A stretch of DNA of 5,803 bases from Clostridia bacterium. GTDB taxonomy: Bacteria; Bacillota; Clostridia; Oscillospirales; Butyricicoccaceae. Shown here one piece after another: positions 1 to 5,685 of the stretch. The notes under the pieces are model-generated. The model searched no databases. It had not been told where the DNA came from and saw only the letters and a list, made by a program, of their open reading frames with translations. Numbering within the stretch: the stretch's first letter is position 1; each line of letters begins with the position of its first letter. The translations under genes were made by a program, and so were the position numbers. The stretch spans positions 1 through 5,803 of the forward strand of contig JAFYMQ010000148.1 in assembly GCA_017556565.1 (NCBI GenBank). Reading direction: 5' to 3'.

Positions 1-14
1 CGGTGTTTCTATTG

Positions 15-509
15 TTACTTGATTTTGATATCTACCCGTTTGAGCATTATGCCGGCTATAACGCCGATGGCGATACCTGCCAGCGTGCCCGACAGGAGCA
101 GAAAGGGTGCGTAGTAGGTCAGCAGATTGGTTTCCATAATGATGCATGCCATACCGATCTGCGCCATATTATGTGCCACACCGCCCGCCACGCTGACTGC
201 GGTGGTGGAGAATACTTTGCACCGTTTGAGCAGCACCATCACAAGGAAGCTGACGCAGGCGCCCGTCAGGCTGTATATTAGGCTGACACCGTTGCCGAAC
301 AGTATTCCAACCAGCAATACGCGCACCAACGATATTACAGACGCGTATTTCCAGCCTAATTTATACAGAGCGTATATGACTACAATATTGGCAAGACCCA
401 TTTTTATGCCCGGGATGGATACGAATGCGGGGATCTGACTTTCGACAAAGGAGAGGATCATAGCCAGCGACACGCTGAGCGCCGCCAGTGAGAGCTTGGA
501 TGCTTTCAT
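15..509 (-). CDS. Gx transporter family / heptaprenyl diphosphate synthase component I-like membrane protein (EetB-like)
   Basis: This 164-residue protein has about five hydrophobic membrane segments. Recognisable family blocks are E-S-Q-I-P (23-27), I-P-G-I-K-M-G-L-A-N-I-V (32-43), V-R-V-L-L-V-G-I-L-F-G (62-72), Y-S-L-T-G-A (79-84) and G-G-V-A-H-N-M-A-Q (109-117). The family is often annotated as heptaprenyl diphosphate synthase component I, but it has no prenyltransferase catalytic motifs and resembles ECF-type substrate-binding membrane proteins. A homologue is called EetB in flavin-based extracellular electron transfer loci, beside the NusG-II protein EetA. It follows the NusG-II gene by 15 nt and is complete, ending TAA at 15-17. 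Whether it transports a precursor or forms a membrane electron conduit is not known. What lies beyond it is outside the window. Confidence 0.87.
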   Translation of the reverse strand: MKASKLSLAALSVSLAMILSFVESQIPAFVSIPGIKMGLANIVVIYALYKLGWKYASVISLVRVLLVGILFGNGVSLIYSLTGACVSFLVMVLLKRCKVFSTTAVSVAGGVAHNMAQIGMACIIMETNLLTYYAPFLLLSGTLAGIAIGVIAGIMLKRVDIKIK

Positions 510-513
510 TTTT

Positions 514-523
514 GTCCTCCTTT
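514..523 (-). promoter_or_regulatory. Strong ribosome binding site of the Gx-family gene
   Basis: AAAGGAGGAC on the minus strand, with the GGAGG core 6 nt before the ATG at 507-509. It lies in the short gap after the NusG-II gene and suggests independent initiation, in contrast to the preceding gene, which has no clear site. Confidence 0.75.
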
Positions 524-524
524 G

Positions 525-902
525 TCAGCTGACGAGGTCTATCCCGTCACTTTCGCCGCCCACAACCGTAACGGTGAGCTGATGGGGTCTGCAGGTTATC
601 ATCTGTCCGTTTTTCCAGACTTTTCCGTGCTCGGTGCACACGTCGCCGCCGGTTTTGGGGCAGGTAGCCTCAATCATCCATGCTTTGCCGTCCTCTATTC
701 TGAGGGTGTTGGTGCCGCCGTTGAGCACATAGGTGCCGTCTACGGACAGGCTGTATCTGCCGATTTCCTGAGGGCCGACTTTGACCACCACTTCTGTACC
801 CGGGCCTTTGCCCAGACGCAGAAACACGAACAAAAGCAGCGCCGCCAGCAGACACGAGCCGATGAGAATGATATCCCAAAGATGTTTTTTGCCGGTTTTC
901 AT
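525..902 (-). CDS. NusG domain II protein, membrane-anchored (EetA-like)
   Basis: This 125-residue protein has a short charged N-terminus, one membrane segment (about 9-29) and an extracytoplasmic NusG-domain-II-type beta domain. The domain shows the family pattern: a D-G-T-Y strand (55-58), then C81-P-K-T-G-G-D-V-C89-x3-G-x-V-x3-G-x-x-I-x-C104-R-P-H-Q-L. Family members usually read C-x-x-x-x-C-V-x-x-G-x-I, then G-x-x-I-x-C-L-P-N-x-L. Such proteins are single-pass membrane proteins of flavin-based extracytosolic electron transfer loci, where a homologue is named EetA, and they often pair with a Gx-transporter family protein as here. It is unrelated in role to the transcription factor NusG, sharing only the small domain. 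Its ATG overlaps rnfA's stop (TGATG), and I see no good ribosome binding site, so translation is probably coupled to rnfA. Its exact function is unknown. Confidence 0.85.
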   Translation of the reverse strand: MKTGKKHLWDIILIGSCLLAALLLFVFLRLGKGPGTEVVVKVGPQEIGRYSLSVDGTYVLNGGTNTLRIEDGKAWMIEATCPKTGGDVCTEHGKVWKNGQMITCRPHQLTVTVVGGESDGIDLVS

Positions 903-1456
903 CAGAATGCGAACAGGGTGAGCGCCAGAATAGATGCAGCCATCAGGTAGATGGGCAGGCCGCGGAAGGCAGCGGGAACGTACTTGTCATTGATCTTGGA
1001 GCGGATGCCGCAGAAGAGCACCATAGCAAGAGTAAAGCCGATGCCTGCAGCCAGCGAGGAGACCAGCGCCTGCAGGAAGGTATAGCCTGCACTTGCGTTG
1101 TTGAGAGCCACGCCCAGCACGGCGCTGTTAAGAGCAAGCAGGGGGAAGAAGATGCCCAGAGGCTTCTTAAACAGAGCCTTTGCAGCGGCGCCGATGGCGG
1201 TTGCTACTGCAAGGATAACTGCGGTGAACAGCAGGGGCTGGAGGAAGTCGGCATTCATAGTGCCGAGAACGAACTCCTCAAGCAGCCAGCAGAGTACACC
1301 GGAGATAAGGGTGACAACGGTGACGGCTGCGCCCATAACGGCGGATTTTTTGGTTTCTTTTGCGTTGCCGAGGAAGTTTGTCACGCCCAGAAAGCTCTGG
1401 AGCGCATAATTGTTGAGCAGCACGCCGCCCATCAGGATAGCAAACAGTTCTTTCAT
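902..1456 (-). CDS. rnfA: RnfA: integral membrane subunit lacking both cluster cysteines
   Basis: This 184-residue protein with about six membrane segments belongs to the NqrE/RnfA family, slightly shorter than the usual 190-195. Family features are L-L-N-N-Y-A-L at the start (13-19), G-V-A-L-N-N (115-120), F-L-Q-A-L (127-131) and P-A-A-F-R-G-L-P-I (161-169). The first cluster motif, normally F-L-G-I-C-P-F-L-G, reads F-L-G-V-T26-N-F-L-G. The second, normally T-T-N-C-A-V-L-G-V-A-L, reads L-A-L-N-S111-A-V-L-G-V-A-L. Both ligand Cys are therefore gone (codons ACA at 1379-1381 and AGC at 1124-1126) while their flanks are well kept. The only other Cys are C56 and C149. The start ATG follows AAGGAGGG at 1465-1472. 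Its stop overlaps the next gene's ATG (TGATG). In clostridial operons rnfB would follow here, but it does not. Confidence 0.94.
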   Translation of the reverse strand: MKELFAILMGGVLLNNYALQSFLGVTNFLGNAKETKKSAVMGAAVTVVTLISGVLCWLLEEFVLGTMNADFLQPLLFTAVILAVATAIGAAAKALFKKPLGIFFPLLALNSAVLGVALNNASAGYTFLQALVSSLAAGIGFTLAMVLFCGIRSKINDKYVPAAFRGLPIYLMAASILALTLFAF

Positions 1457-1457
1457 A

Positions 1458-2105
1458 TTACATGCCCTCCTTGTCAGCGCAGGTCATGCCTGCTGCGGCG
1501 GTTGCATAGGAGCAGGTGCAGGAGTTGTCACGTGCAAAGCACTTGGAGATGACTGCGGCAATAAAGCTGAATACGACGAAGCCGCCGGGAGCTTTTGCCA
1601 GCAGGGAGATCTTGTAGTTTGCAAAGAACTCGATATCGAAGCCTGCGATAGTGCCAAGGCCGAAAACCTCACGAACAGCGCCCATGAGAGCCAGCACAAG
1701 GATGAAGAACACGCCGACTTTGAGTGCGCCGATGACGGCTTTGCCGACACAGTTGTCGGCTGCGGCTTCGCTGTTGGCGAATACCAGCAGGTCAACTGCG
1801 GCAACGGTCAGGTAGATGCCCATCATCTGATAGACATCGGGCAAAAATGCCTGCATAACCATCTGTACCAGAGTGACAAAACCTGCGGTGATGATAACCG
1901 CTACGGGGATGAACGCACCTGCGGGGATGAACTTTTTGATGGCGGAGATAACAGCGCCCGACAGTACCATGACTATCAGCGCGGCAACGCCCATGCCCAG
2001 CGCACCCAGCAGAGTGGTGGTTGCGCCCAGAGCGGGGCAGGCGCCCAAAAACAGGATAAGCACGGGATTGGATGCCAGTGCATTGGAGATTTTGCTGCAG
2101 CTCAT
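1458..2105 (-). CDS. rnfE: RnfE: integral membrane subunit, with only one of two cluster cysteines
   Basis: This 215-residue protein, with about six membrane segments, belongs to the NqrD/RnfE family. RnfE normally pairs with RnfA to hold one [2Fe-2S] cluster mid-membrane, each supplying two Cys. The first ligand is kept in N-P-V-L-I-L-F-L-G-A-C23-P-A-L-G. The stretch I-K-K-F-I-P (56-61) and the Q-x-F-L-P-D-V-Y-Q segment (85-93) fit the family. The second ligand, normally in V-N-C-I-I-L-G-R-A-E, aligns to V-D-L106-L-V-F-A-N-S-E113, so Cys is replaced by Leu. M-G-A-V-R-E-V-F-G-L-G-T (141-152) and the K-A-P-G-G-F segment (171-176) are also typical. The C-terminal tail is unusual, with C189, C196, C198 and C209. 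Its start overlaps the rnfG stop (TGATG), 9 nt after GGGAGG at 2115-2120. It is separated from rnfA by 1 nt. Confidence 0.93.
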   Translation of the reverse strand: MSCSKISNALASNPVLILFLGACPALGATTTLLGALGMGVAALIVMVLSGAVISAIKKFIPAGAFIPVAVIITAGFVTLVQMVMQAFLPDVYQMMGIYLTVAAVDLLVFANSEAAADNCVGKAVIGALKVGVFFILVLALMGAVREVFGLGTIAGFDIEFFANYKISLLAKAPGGFVVFSFIAAVISKCFARDNSCTCSYATAAAGMTCADKEGM

Positions 2106-3367
2106 CAGTTGGCGCCTCCCTTCAGAATGTTGTAGACTGCGAATATCTCGTCTGCTGCCTGCTTTATTGAATCAGCGGTGTAGGTTGCACCCGAGATAGC
2201 GGCGATGTCGCCTGTGAATGTGTCCTGGCTCTGACCCTTGAAGCCTTCTTTGTAGCTTGCGGGGTCGAGAGTGTAGTTGTGATAATACTCGGCATCAAAG
2301 ATGAGAGTATCAACGTTCATGCCTACGATCGCGCCGTTTGCATCGACCACGAAGTATACGCCCATGGTCTTGTTGTCGTAGCCGTAGGTGCGGGAAACCA
2401 TACCGTAGTAGGTTGCGCCATCTTTTTCCAGAGTGTACAGATTGGTAACAGAGTTGAATACCTCGGGCAGCTCGGCTGCGGTGACGGTAGCGCCCTCAAG
2501 CAGAGCGGTCATACGCAGGGTGTCTCTGTCCAGAGTGTTTACGGGGTTATTGAGAGTGTGTGCCTTGGCACTGTCGGCGATTGCTGCGTACTGTGCGGTA
2601 ACGTCAGCACCCTCGACGTTGATTATTCTGACCTTGCCGCTCATATTGGTCACAGCAAGCAGAGTGGTGTCGCCGTCCTTGGCGATGTAGCCGTAGCCGG
2701 AGTTGTTCTTGGCTTTCAGGATCTTGGCAAACGTGCCGTCGCCCTCAAGCTCATCGTACTGTGCGATGCCCTTGCCGTTGACAAGGCCGCTGTGAACGGT
2801 GGGAAGCAGCTCAAGCAGGATCTGCTCGTCGCTCTTGACGCCTGCAGCCATAAGACCGTTGGCGATCAGGGTGTTCATACCGTCTGCGACTGCGTCGCGG
2901 AATGCAACGGAGGAGTAGGTGCAGCCTGCCACGATCTCAACACCTGCCAGAGTGGAGTCCTGACCGATGAAGGTGTCGGGATAGCCTGCGCCGAAGTCCT
3001 TGGTCTCGGGATATTCGTCAAGGCTGATGCCCACGATCTTACCCTCGCTGTCCACGCCGAAGCTGAGCTTGATAGCATTGCCGGTGTAACCCTTGGTGGT
3101 GGACATATTGAGCACAAAACCTGCACCCGATGTCTCCTTGTGGATGGAGACGACTGTGTCGGCAACATCCTGCAGGGTGGCGAGGTCTACCTCTTCAAAG
3201 CCCTTGCCATTGGGGAAAACCTTGGCGAGTGCGCCCGATGCGCGGGCGGCGTTGTTCCTCTCGATAATGGGGCCTGTCACAAAGTTAAGACCCACTGCAG
3301 CTGCCGAAAATACGATCAGCAGTGCAAAAACCAGCACGAATGTGGTGATGCATTGTTTCTTGGCCAT
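2105..3367 (-). CDS. rnfG: RnfG-like subunit with three apparent FMN-binding modules
   Basis: This 420-residue protein has one N-terminal membrane anchor (about 7-30) and an extracytoplasmic part. RnfG/NqrC normally has about 200 residues and one FMN-binding domain with FMN on the Thr of S-G-A-T. Here three similar modules follow one another: module 1 (about 72-168) with A-G-C-T150-Y-S-S, module 2 (about 212-305) with E-G-A-T294-V-T, and module 3 (about 308-412) with S-G-A-T395-Y-T. Each starts with a strand like G-x-G-F/Y or Y-Y-G followed by a D/S-x-x-G-x-I/V-V/R hairpin. Modules 1 and 3 also share D-T-F-I-G-Q-D / D-T-F-T-G-D before the motif. Only module 3 has S-G-A-T, and none has Asp six residues before the Thr. 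The start ATG at 3367 overlaps rnfD's stop (TAATG) and follows GGGAGGTG at 9 nt; the upstream ATG at 3403 lies within rnfD and was rejected. It overlaps rnfE by 1 nt (TGATG). Confidence 0.92.
   Translation of the reverse strand: MAKKQCITTFVLVFALLIVFSAAAVGLNFVTGPIIERNNAARASGALAKVFPNGKGFEEVDLATLQDVADTVVSIHKETSGAGFVLNMSTTKGYTGNAIKLSFGVDSEGKIVGISLDEYPETKDFGAGYPDTFIGQDSTLAGVEIVAGCTYSSVAFRDAVADGMNTLIANGLMAAGVKSDEQILLELLPTVHSGLVNGKGIAQYDELEGDGTFAKILKAKNNSGYGYIAKDGDTTLLAVTNMSGKVRIINVEGADVTAQYAAIADSAKAHTLNNPVNTLDRDTLRMTALLEGATVTAAELPEVFNSVTNLYTLEKDGATYYGMVSRTYGYDNKTMGVYFVVDANGAIVGMNVDTLIFDAEYYHNYTLDPASYKEGFKGQSQDTFTGDIAAISGATYTADSIKQAADEIFAVYNILKGGAN
2132..3154 (-). repeat. Three tandem diverged FMN-binding modules within rnfG
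   Basis: Protein-level internal repeats, not recognisable as DNA repeats. Module 1 spans about 2864-3154, module 2 about 2453-2734 and module 3 about 2132-2446. Their candidate flavin-accepting threonines are T150, T294 and T395. The clearest internal match is the helix after the motif: E-G-A-T-V-T-A-A-E-L in module 2 against S-G-A-T-Y-T-A-D-S-I in module 3. Module 1 has A-G-C-T-Y-S-S-V-A-F at the same place. Assignment of modules 1 and 3 is firm; module 2 is more diverged. Confidence 0.7.
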
Positions 3368-4287
3368 TATTTGACACCTCCCAGGGGCTGCTTTTCGGTC
3401 CACTTCTCAATAAAGGGGGTGAGTATGTTCATGATGAGAATGGAGAAGGATACGCCTTCGGGATATGCACAGAAATAGCGGATGATAAAGGTTATCACAC
3501 CGCAGCCGACGGCAAAGACGATTCTGCCGCAGGTGGTGATGGGGGTGGTGACGTAGTCGGTTGCCATGAAGATAGCACCGATGAACAGGCCGCCTGCCAG
3601 AATCTGGCTGAGTGCCAGCATAACGTCGCCGGTGAATGCAAGGTAGAGCACGAAAACGGTGGCGATGAACACGACGGGTGCGTGCCATGTGATGACTTTG
3701 CGAACCAGCAGGTAGACAAAGCCGATGATCAGAGCCAGCACGCAGGTCTCACCGATGGCGCCGCCGTGCAGACCGAGGAACAGGTCAAGCAGGTCTACGC
3801 TCTCGCCCTTGGCAAGCACCTCGAGAGGTGTTGCAGAGGAGACTGCATCCACGATGGTGGGGTTTGCGCCGCCTGCAACGGCAGAGAATGCAACCAGCAT
3901 AAATACGCGGCCGGTGATGGCGGGGTTGGCAAAGTTTCTGCCCAGACCGCCGAACAGGCACTTGACGCATACGATGGCAAACAGAGTGCCGATGACGCAC
4001 TGCCATACGGGTACGTTGGTGCTCAGGTTGAGTGCAAGCAGCAGGCCTGTGACAACGGCGCTCAGGTCACCGATGGTCTGCTTTTTGCGGCAGATCAGGT
4101 TGAAGAGTGCTTCGCCGCCTACTGCAGCGATGAGGCAGGATGCCAGCACGATGAGGGATTTGACGCCAAAGATAATTACAGATGCTGCGGTAGCGGGCAG
4201 CAGCGCGATGATAACATCAAGCATGATGTTACGGGTGGATGCGCCGCTGTGGATATGGGGCGATGCGGATACATACAGTTTGCTCAC
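3367..4287 (-). CDS. rnfD: RnfD: integral membrane flavoprotein subunit of the Rnf complex
   Basis: This 306-residue polytopic membrane protein belongs to the NqrB/RnfD family, which carries covalent FMN and takes part in ion-coupled electron transfer. Family signatures are S-P-H-I-H near the N-terminus (9-13), M-L-D-V-I-I-A-L-L-P-A (22-32), N-P-A-I-T-G-R (121-127), M-A-T-D-Y-V-T-T-P (241-249) and Y-P-E-G-V-S-F-S-I-L-I-M-N (275-287). The flavinylation motif D147-A-V-S-S-A-T153-P-L is intact, and T153 is the expected FMN-bearing residue. The start is GTG, preceded at 9 nt by a strong GGGGAGG that sits in the last codons of rnfC; only 3 nt separate rnfC's stop from the GTG. It ends by overlapping rnfG in a TAATG junction. 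Unlike RnfA, RnfE and RnfG of this operon, it shows no departure from the family pattern that I can see. Confidence 0.96.
   Translation of the reverse strand: MSKLYVSASPHIHSGASTRNIMLDVIIALLPATAASVIIFGVKSLIVLASCLIAAVGGEALFNLICRKKQTIGDLSAVVTGLLLALNLSTNVPVWQCVIGTLFAIVCVKCLFGGLGRNFANPAITGRVFMLVAFSAVAGGANPTIVDAVSSATPLEVLAKGESVDLLDLFLGLHGGAIGETCVLALIIGFVYLLVRKVITWHAPVVFIATVFVLYLAFTGDVMLALSQILAGGLFIGAIFMATDYVTTPITTCGRIVFAVGCGVITFIIRYFCAYPEGVSFSILIMNILTPFIEKWTEKQPLGGVK
3375..3382 (-). promoter_or_regulatory. Ribosome binding site of rnfG
   Basis: GGGAGGTG on the minus strand, its GGAGG core 9 nt before the ATG at 3367 and inside the end of rnfD. It selects this start over the in-frame ATG at 3403. 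Confidence 0.75.
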
Positions 4288-4290
4288 GGC

Positions 4291-5646
4291 TTATTTCCTC
4301 CCCTCTTCGGCATGTGCTGCCTGATATTTTTTCATGAACTTTCTGGATTCGTTGTTGGTCTGCATGATGGGCTTGTGTGCGGGGCAGACATAGGAGCAGC
4401 AAGCGCACTCGATGCACTGGCCTACGCCCAGATCCTTGAGGCGGGCGTACTTTTTGTCCTCGTCCTCCAGCTCCATTGCGGCTGCGATGCCCTCAAGATT
4501 GAGGTTGACGGGGCAGTTTGCCATACATCTGCCGCAGCGGATGCAGACAGAAGGCTCAAGCTGTGCAGCTTCTTTCTTGGTCATAAACAGAACGGCATTG
4601 GCAACCTTCTGGATGGGCTGATCAAGAGAGGATACGGCTGTACCCAGCATGGGGCCGCCGATGAGAACCTTGAATGCCTCGCTCTTTAAGCCGCCTGCCT
4701 GCTCGATGATGTGGCTGATGGGGGTGCCGATGGGAGCCTTGACGTTCTTGGGCTCTTTGACCGCGGTGCCGTCAACGGTGACGATACGCTCGACCAGAGG
4801 CATACCTGTGGTCATATACTCAGCCATCTTGGTGACCGAGGAGACGTTGGTGATCAGTACGCCCAGAGATGCCATACGCTGGCCGCCCTTGACGACCTTG
4901 CCGGTGACGTTGTACAGGAGAACCTGCTTTGCGCCCTGAGGATAGATGCTGGGCAGAGGCTGGATCTCCACACAGCTGTCGCCCTCGAAAATCTTGGTCA
5001 GGTTGTCGATAGCGTCCTGCTTGTTATCCTCGATGCAGATTACAAAACGCTCTGCGCCGATATACTTGTGCAGCAGGTCGATGCCGGCTTTGAGCATATT
5101 GCCCTCTTCCAGCATGATGCGGTGGTCGCTGGTGATATAGGGCTCGCACTCGGCGGCGTTGATCAACACGGTGTCCACGTTGTAATCGGGGTTGGTGGCC
5201 TCACGAAGCTTTGCCCAGATGGGGAATGCCGCGCCGCCAAGACCCACGATACCGCCGTTATTGACAGCCTGCAGGAATTCGTCACAGGTGTTGAATTCGG
5301 GCTTCTTGATGTCGGGGGAGAGCTCCATTTTGCCATCGCTCTCGATCGTAATGGCAAGAACCTCTTGCTCGGATCTGAACTTCATGGGCTCGATCGAGGT
5401 GACGGTTCCGGAAATGGGCGCATGGATGAAGGTGGAGAAACTACCCTCTTCGCACGCAACGACCTGTCCGACGCGCACATGATCTCCAACGGAAACGGCA
5501 GGCTTGGAAGCGTTCATGGCGTGAGAGGTCACGTTCATGGGCAAAACGACTTCCTTGGGAGTATCGATCCTTGTGGGAACGAGACCCGCCGTGTTCTTGT
5601 TGTGAGGAATGTGCAGGGACGAAATGTTCTTTTTCTTGAATAACAT
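4291..5646 (-). CDS. rnfC: RnfC: NADH-binding, iron-sulfur subunit of the Rnf electron transport complex
   Basis: This 451-residue protein is the peripheral cytoplasmic subunit that exchanges electrons with NAD(H). It has an N-terminal barrel-sandwich domain (about 30-105), then the flavin/NADH-binding core with G-I-V-G-L-G-G-A-A-F-P (133-142 region), N-A-A-E-C-E-P-Y-I-T-S-D (163-174) and Y-P-Q-G (235-238). After an SLBB-like region come two 4Fe-4S motifs: C368-x2-C371-x2-C374-x3-C378-P and C411-x2-C414-x2-C417-x3-C421-P. Length and motif order are normal for the family. After the G-G-A-x-F-P loop it reads I-W-A-K-L, where many homologues have T-H/A-V-K-L. An in-frame ATG six codons upstream (5664) was not chosen: an AGGAG at 5655-5659 lies 8 nt before the ATG at 5646, inside that extension. 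It is the first rnf gene, as in clostridial rnfCDGEAB operons. Confidence 0.96.
   Translation of the reverse strand: MLFKKKNISSLHIPHNKNTAGLVPTRIDTPKEVVLPMNVTSHAMNASKPAVSVGDHVRVGQVVACEEGSFSTFIHAPISGTVTSIEPMKFRSEQEVLAITIESDGKMELSPDIKKPEFNTCDEFLQAVNNGGIVGLGGAAFPIWAKLREATNPDYNVDTVLINAAECEPYITSDHRIMLEEGNMLKAGIDLLHKYIGAERFVICIEDNKQDAIDNLTKIFEGDSCVEIQPLPSIYPQGAKQVLLYNVTGKVVKGGQRMASLGVLITNVSSVTKMAEYMTTGMPLVERIVTVDGTAVKEPKNVKAPIGTPISHIIEQAGGLKSEAFKVLIGGPMLGTAVSSLDQPIQKVANAVLFMTKKEAAQLEPSVCIRCGRCMANCPVNLNLEGIAAAMELEDEDKKYARLKDLGVGQCIECACCSYVCPAHKPIMQTNNESRKFMKKYQAAHAEEGRK
4297..4303 (-). promoter_or_regulatory. Ribosome binding site of rnfD (GTG start)
   Basis: GGGGAGG on the minus strand, 9 nt before the GTG at 4285-4287 and embedded in the end of rnfC. 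It supports the GTG start and translation coupled to rnfC. Confidence 0.75.
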
Positions 5647-5654
5647 TGGCACTA

Positions 5655-5659
5655 CTCCT
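5655..5659 (-). promoter_or_regulatory. Ribosome binding site of rnfC
   Basis: AGGAG on the minus strand, 8 nt upstream of the ATG at 5646. It decides the start, because the alternative upstream ATG at 5664 would place this site inside the coding region and has no comparable site of its own. Confidence 0.75.
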
Positions 5660-5685
5660 AACATATTTTTAATGTTTTTGTGTTC

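Noticed and set aside
902..1456. The missing RnfA cysteines as signs of a pseudogene or frameshift
   Set aside because: The frame is open over the whole family length, flanking motifs are kept, and the start, ribosome binding site and overlap with the next gene are all in order.
1410..2135. A 241-codon open reading frame on the plus strand, opposite rnfE
   Set aside because: Low-complexity Cys/Gly/Asp/Gln-rich product typical of an antisense shadow; rnfE on the other strand is well supported.
2279..3478. A 399-codon open reading frame on the plus strand, opposite rnfG and the end of rnfD
   Set aside because: Its product is unusually rich in Cys, His, Gly and Val with no recognisable family, as expected of the complement of a biased coding strand. 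rnfG on the minus strand has clear domains, a ribosome binding site and operon spacing.
3682..4689. A 335-codon open reading frame on the plus strand, opposite rnfD and rnfC
   Set aside because: It spans the junction of two well-supported minus-strand genes, has no family features, and is an antisense shadow of their codon use.
4711..5643. A 310-codon open reading frame on the plus strand, opposite rnfC
   Set aside because: It lies entirely within the complement of rnfC, whose motifs are unmistakable. No ribosome binding site or family match supports it.
5647..5685. AT-rich gap between apbE and rnfC as a possible promoter or terminator
   Set aside because: The 39 nt hold a ribosome binding site and an A-rich run, but no convincing -35/-10 pair and no hairpin followed by a T run, so read-through from apbE is the simplest view.
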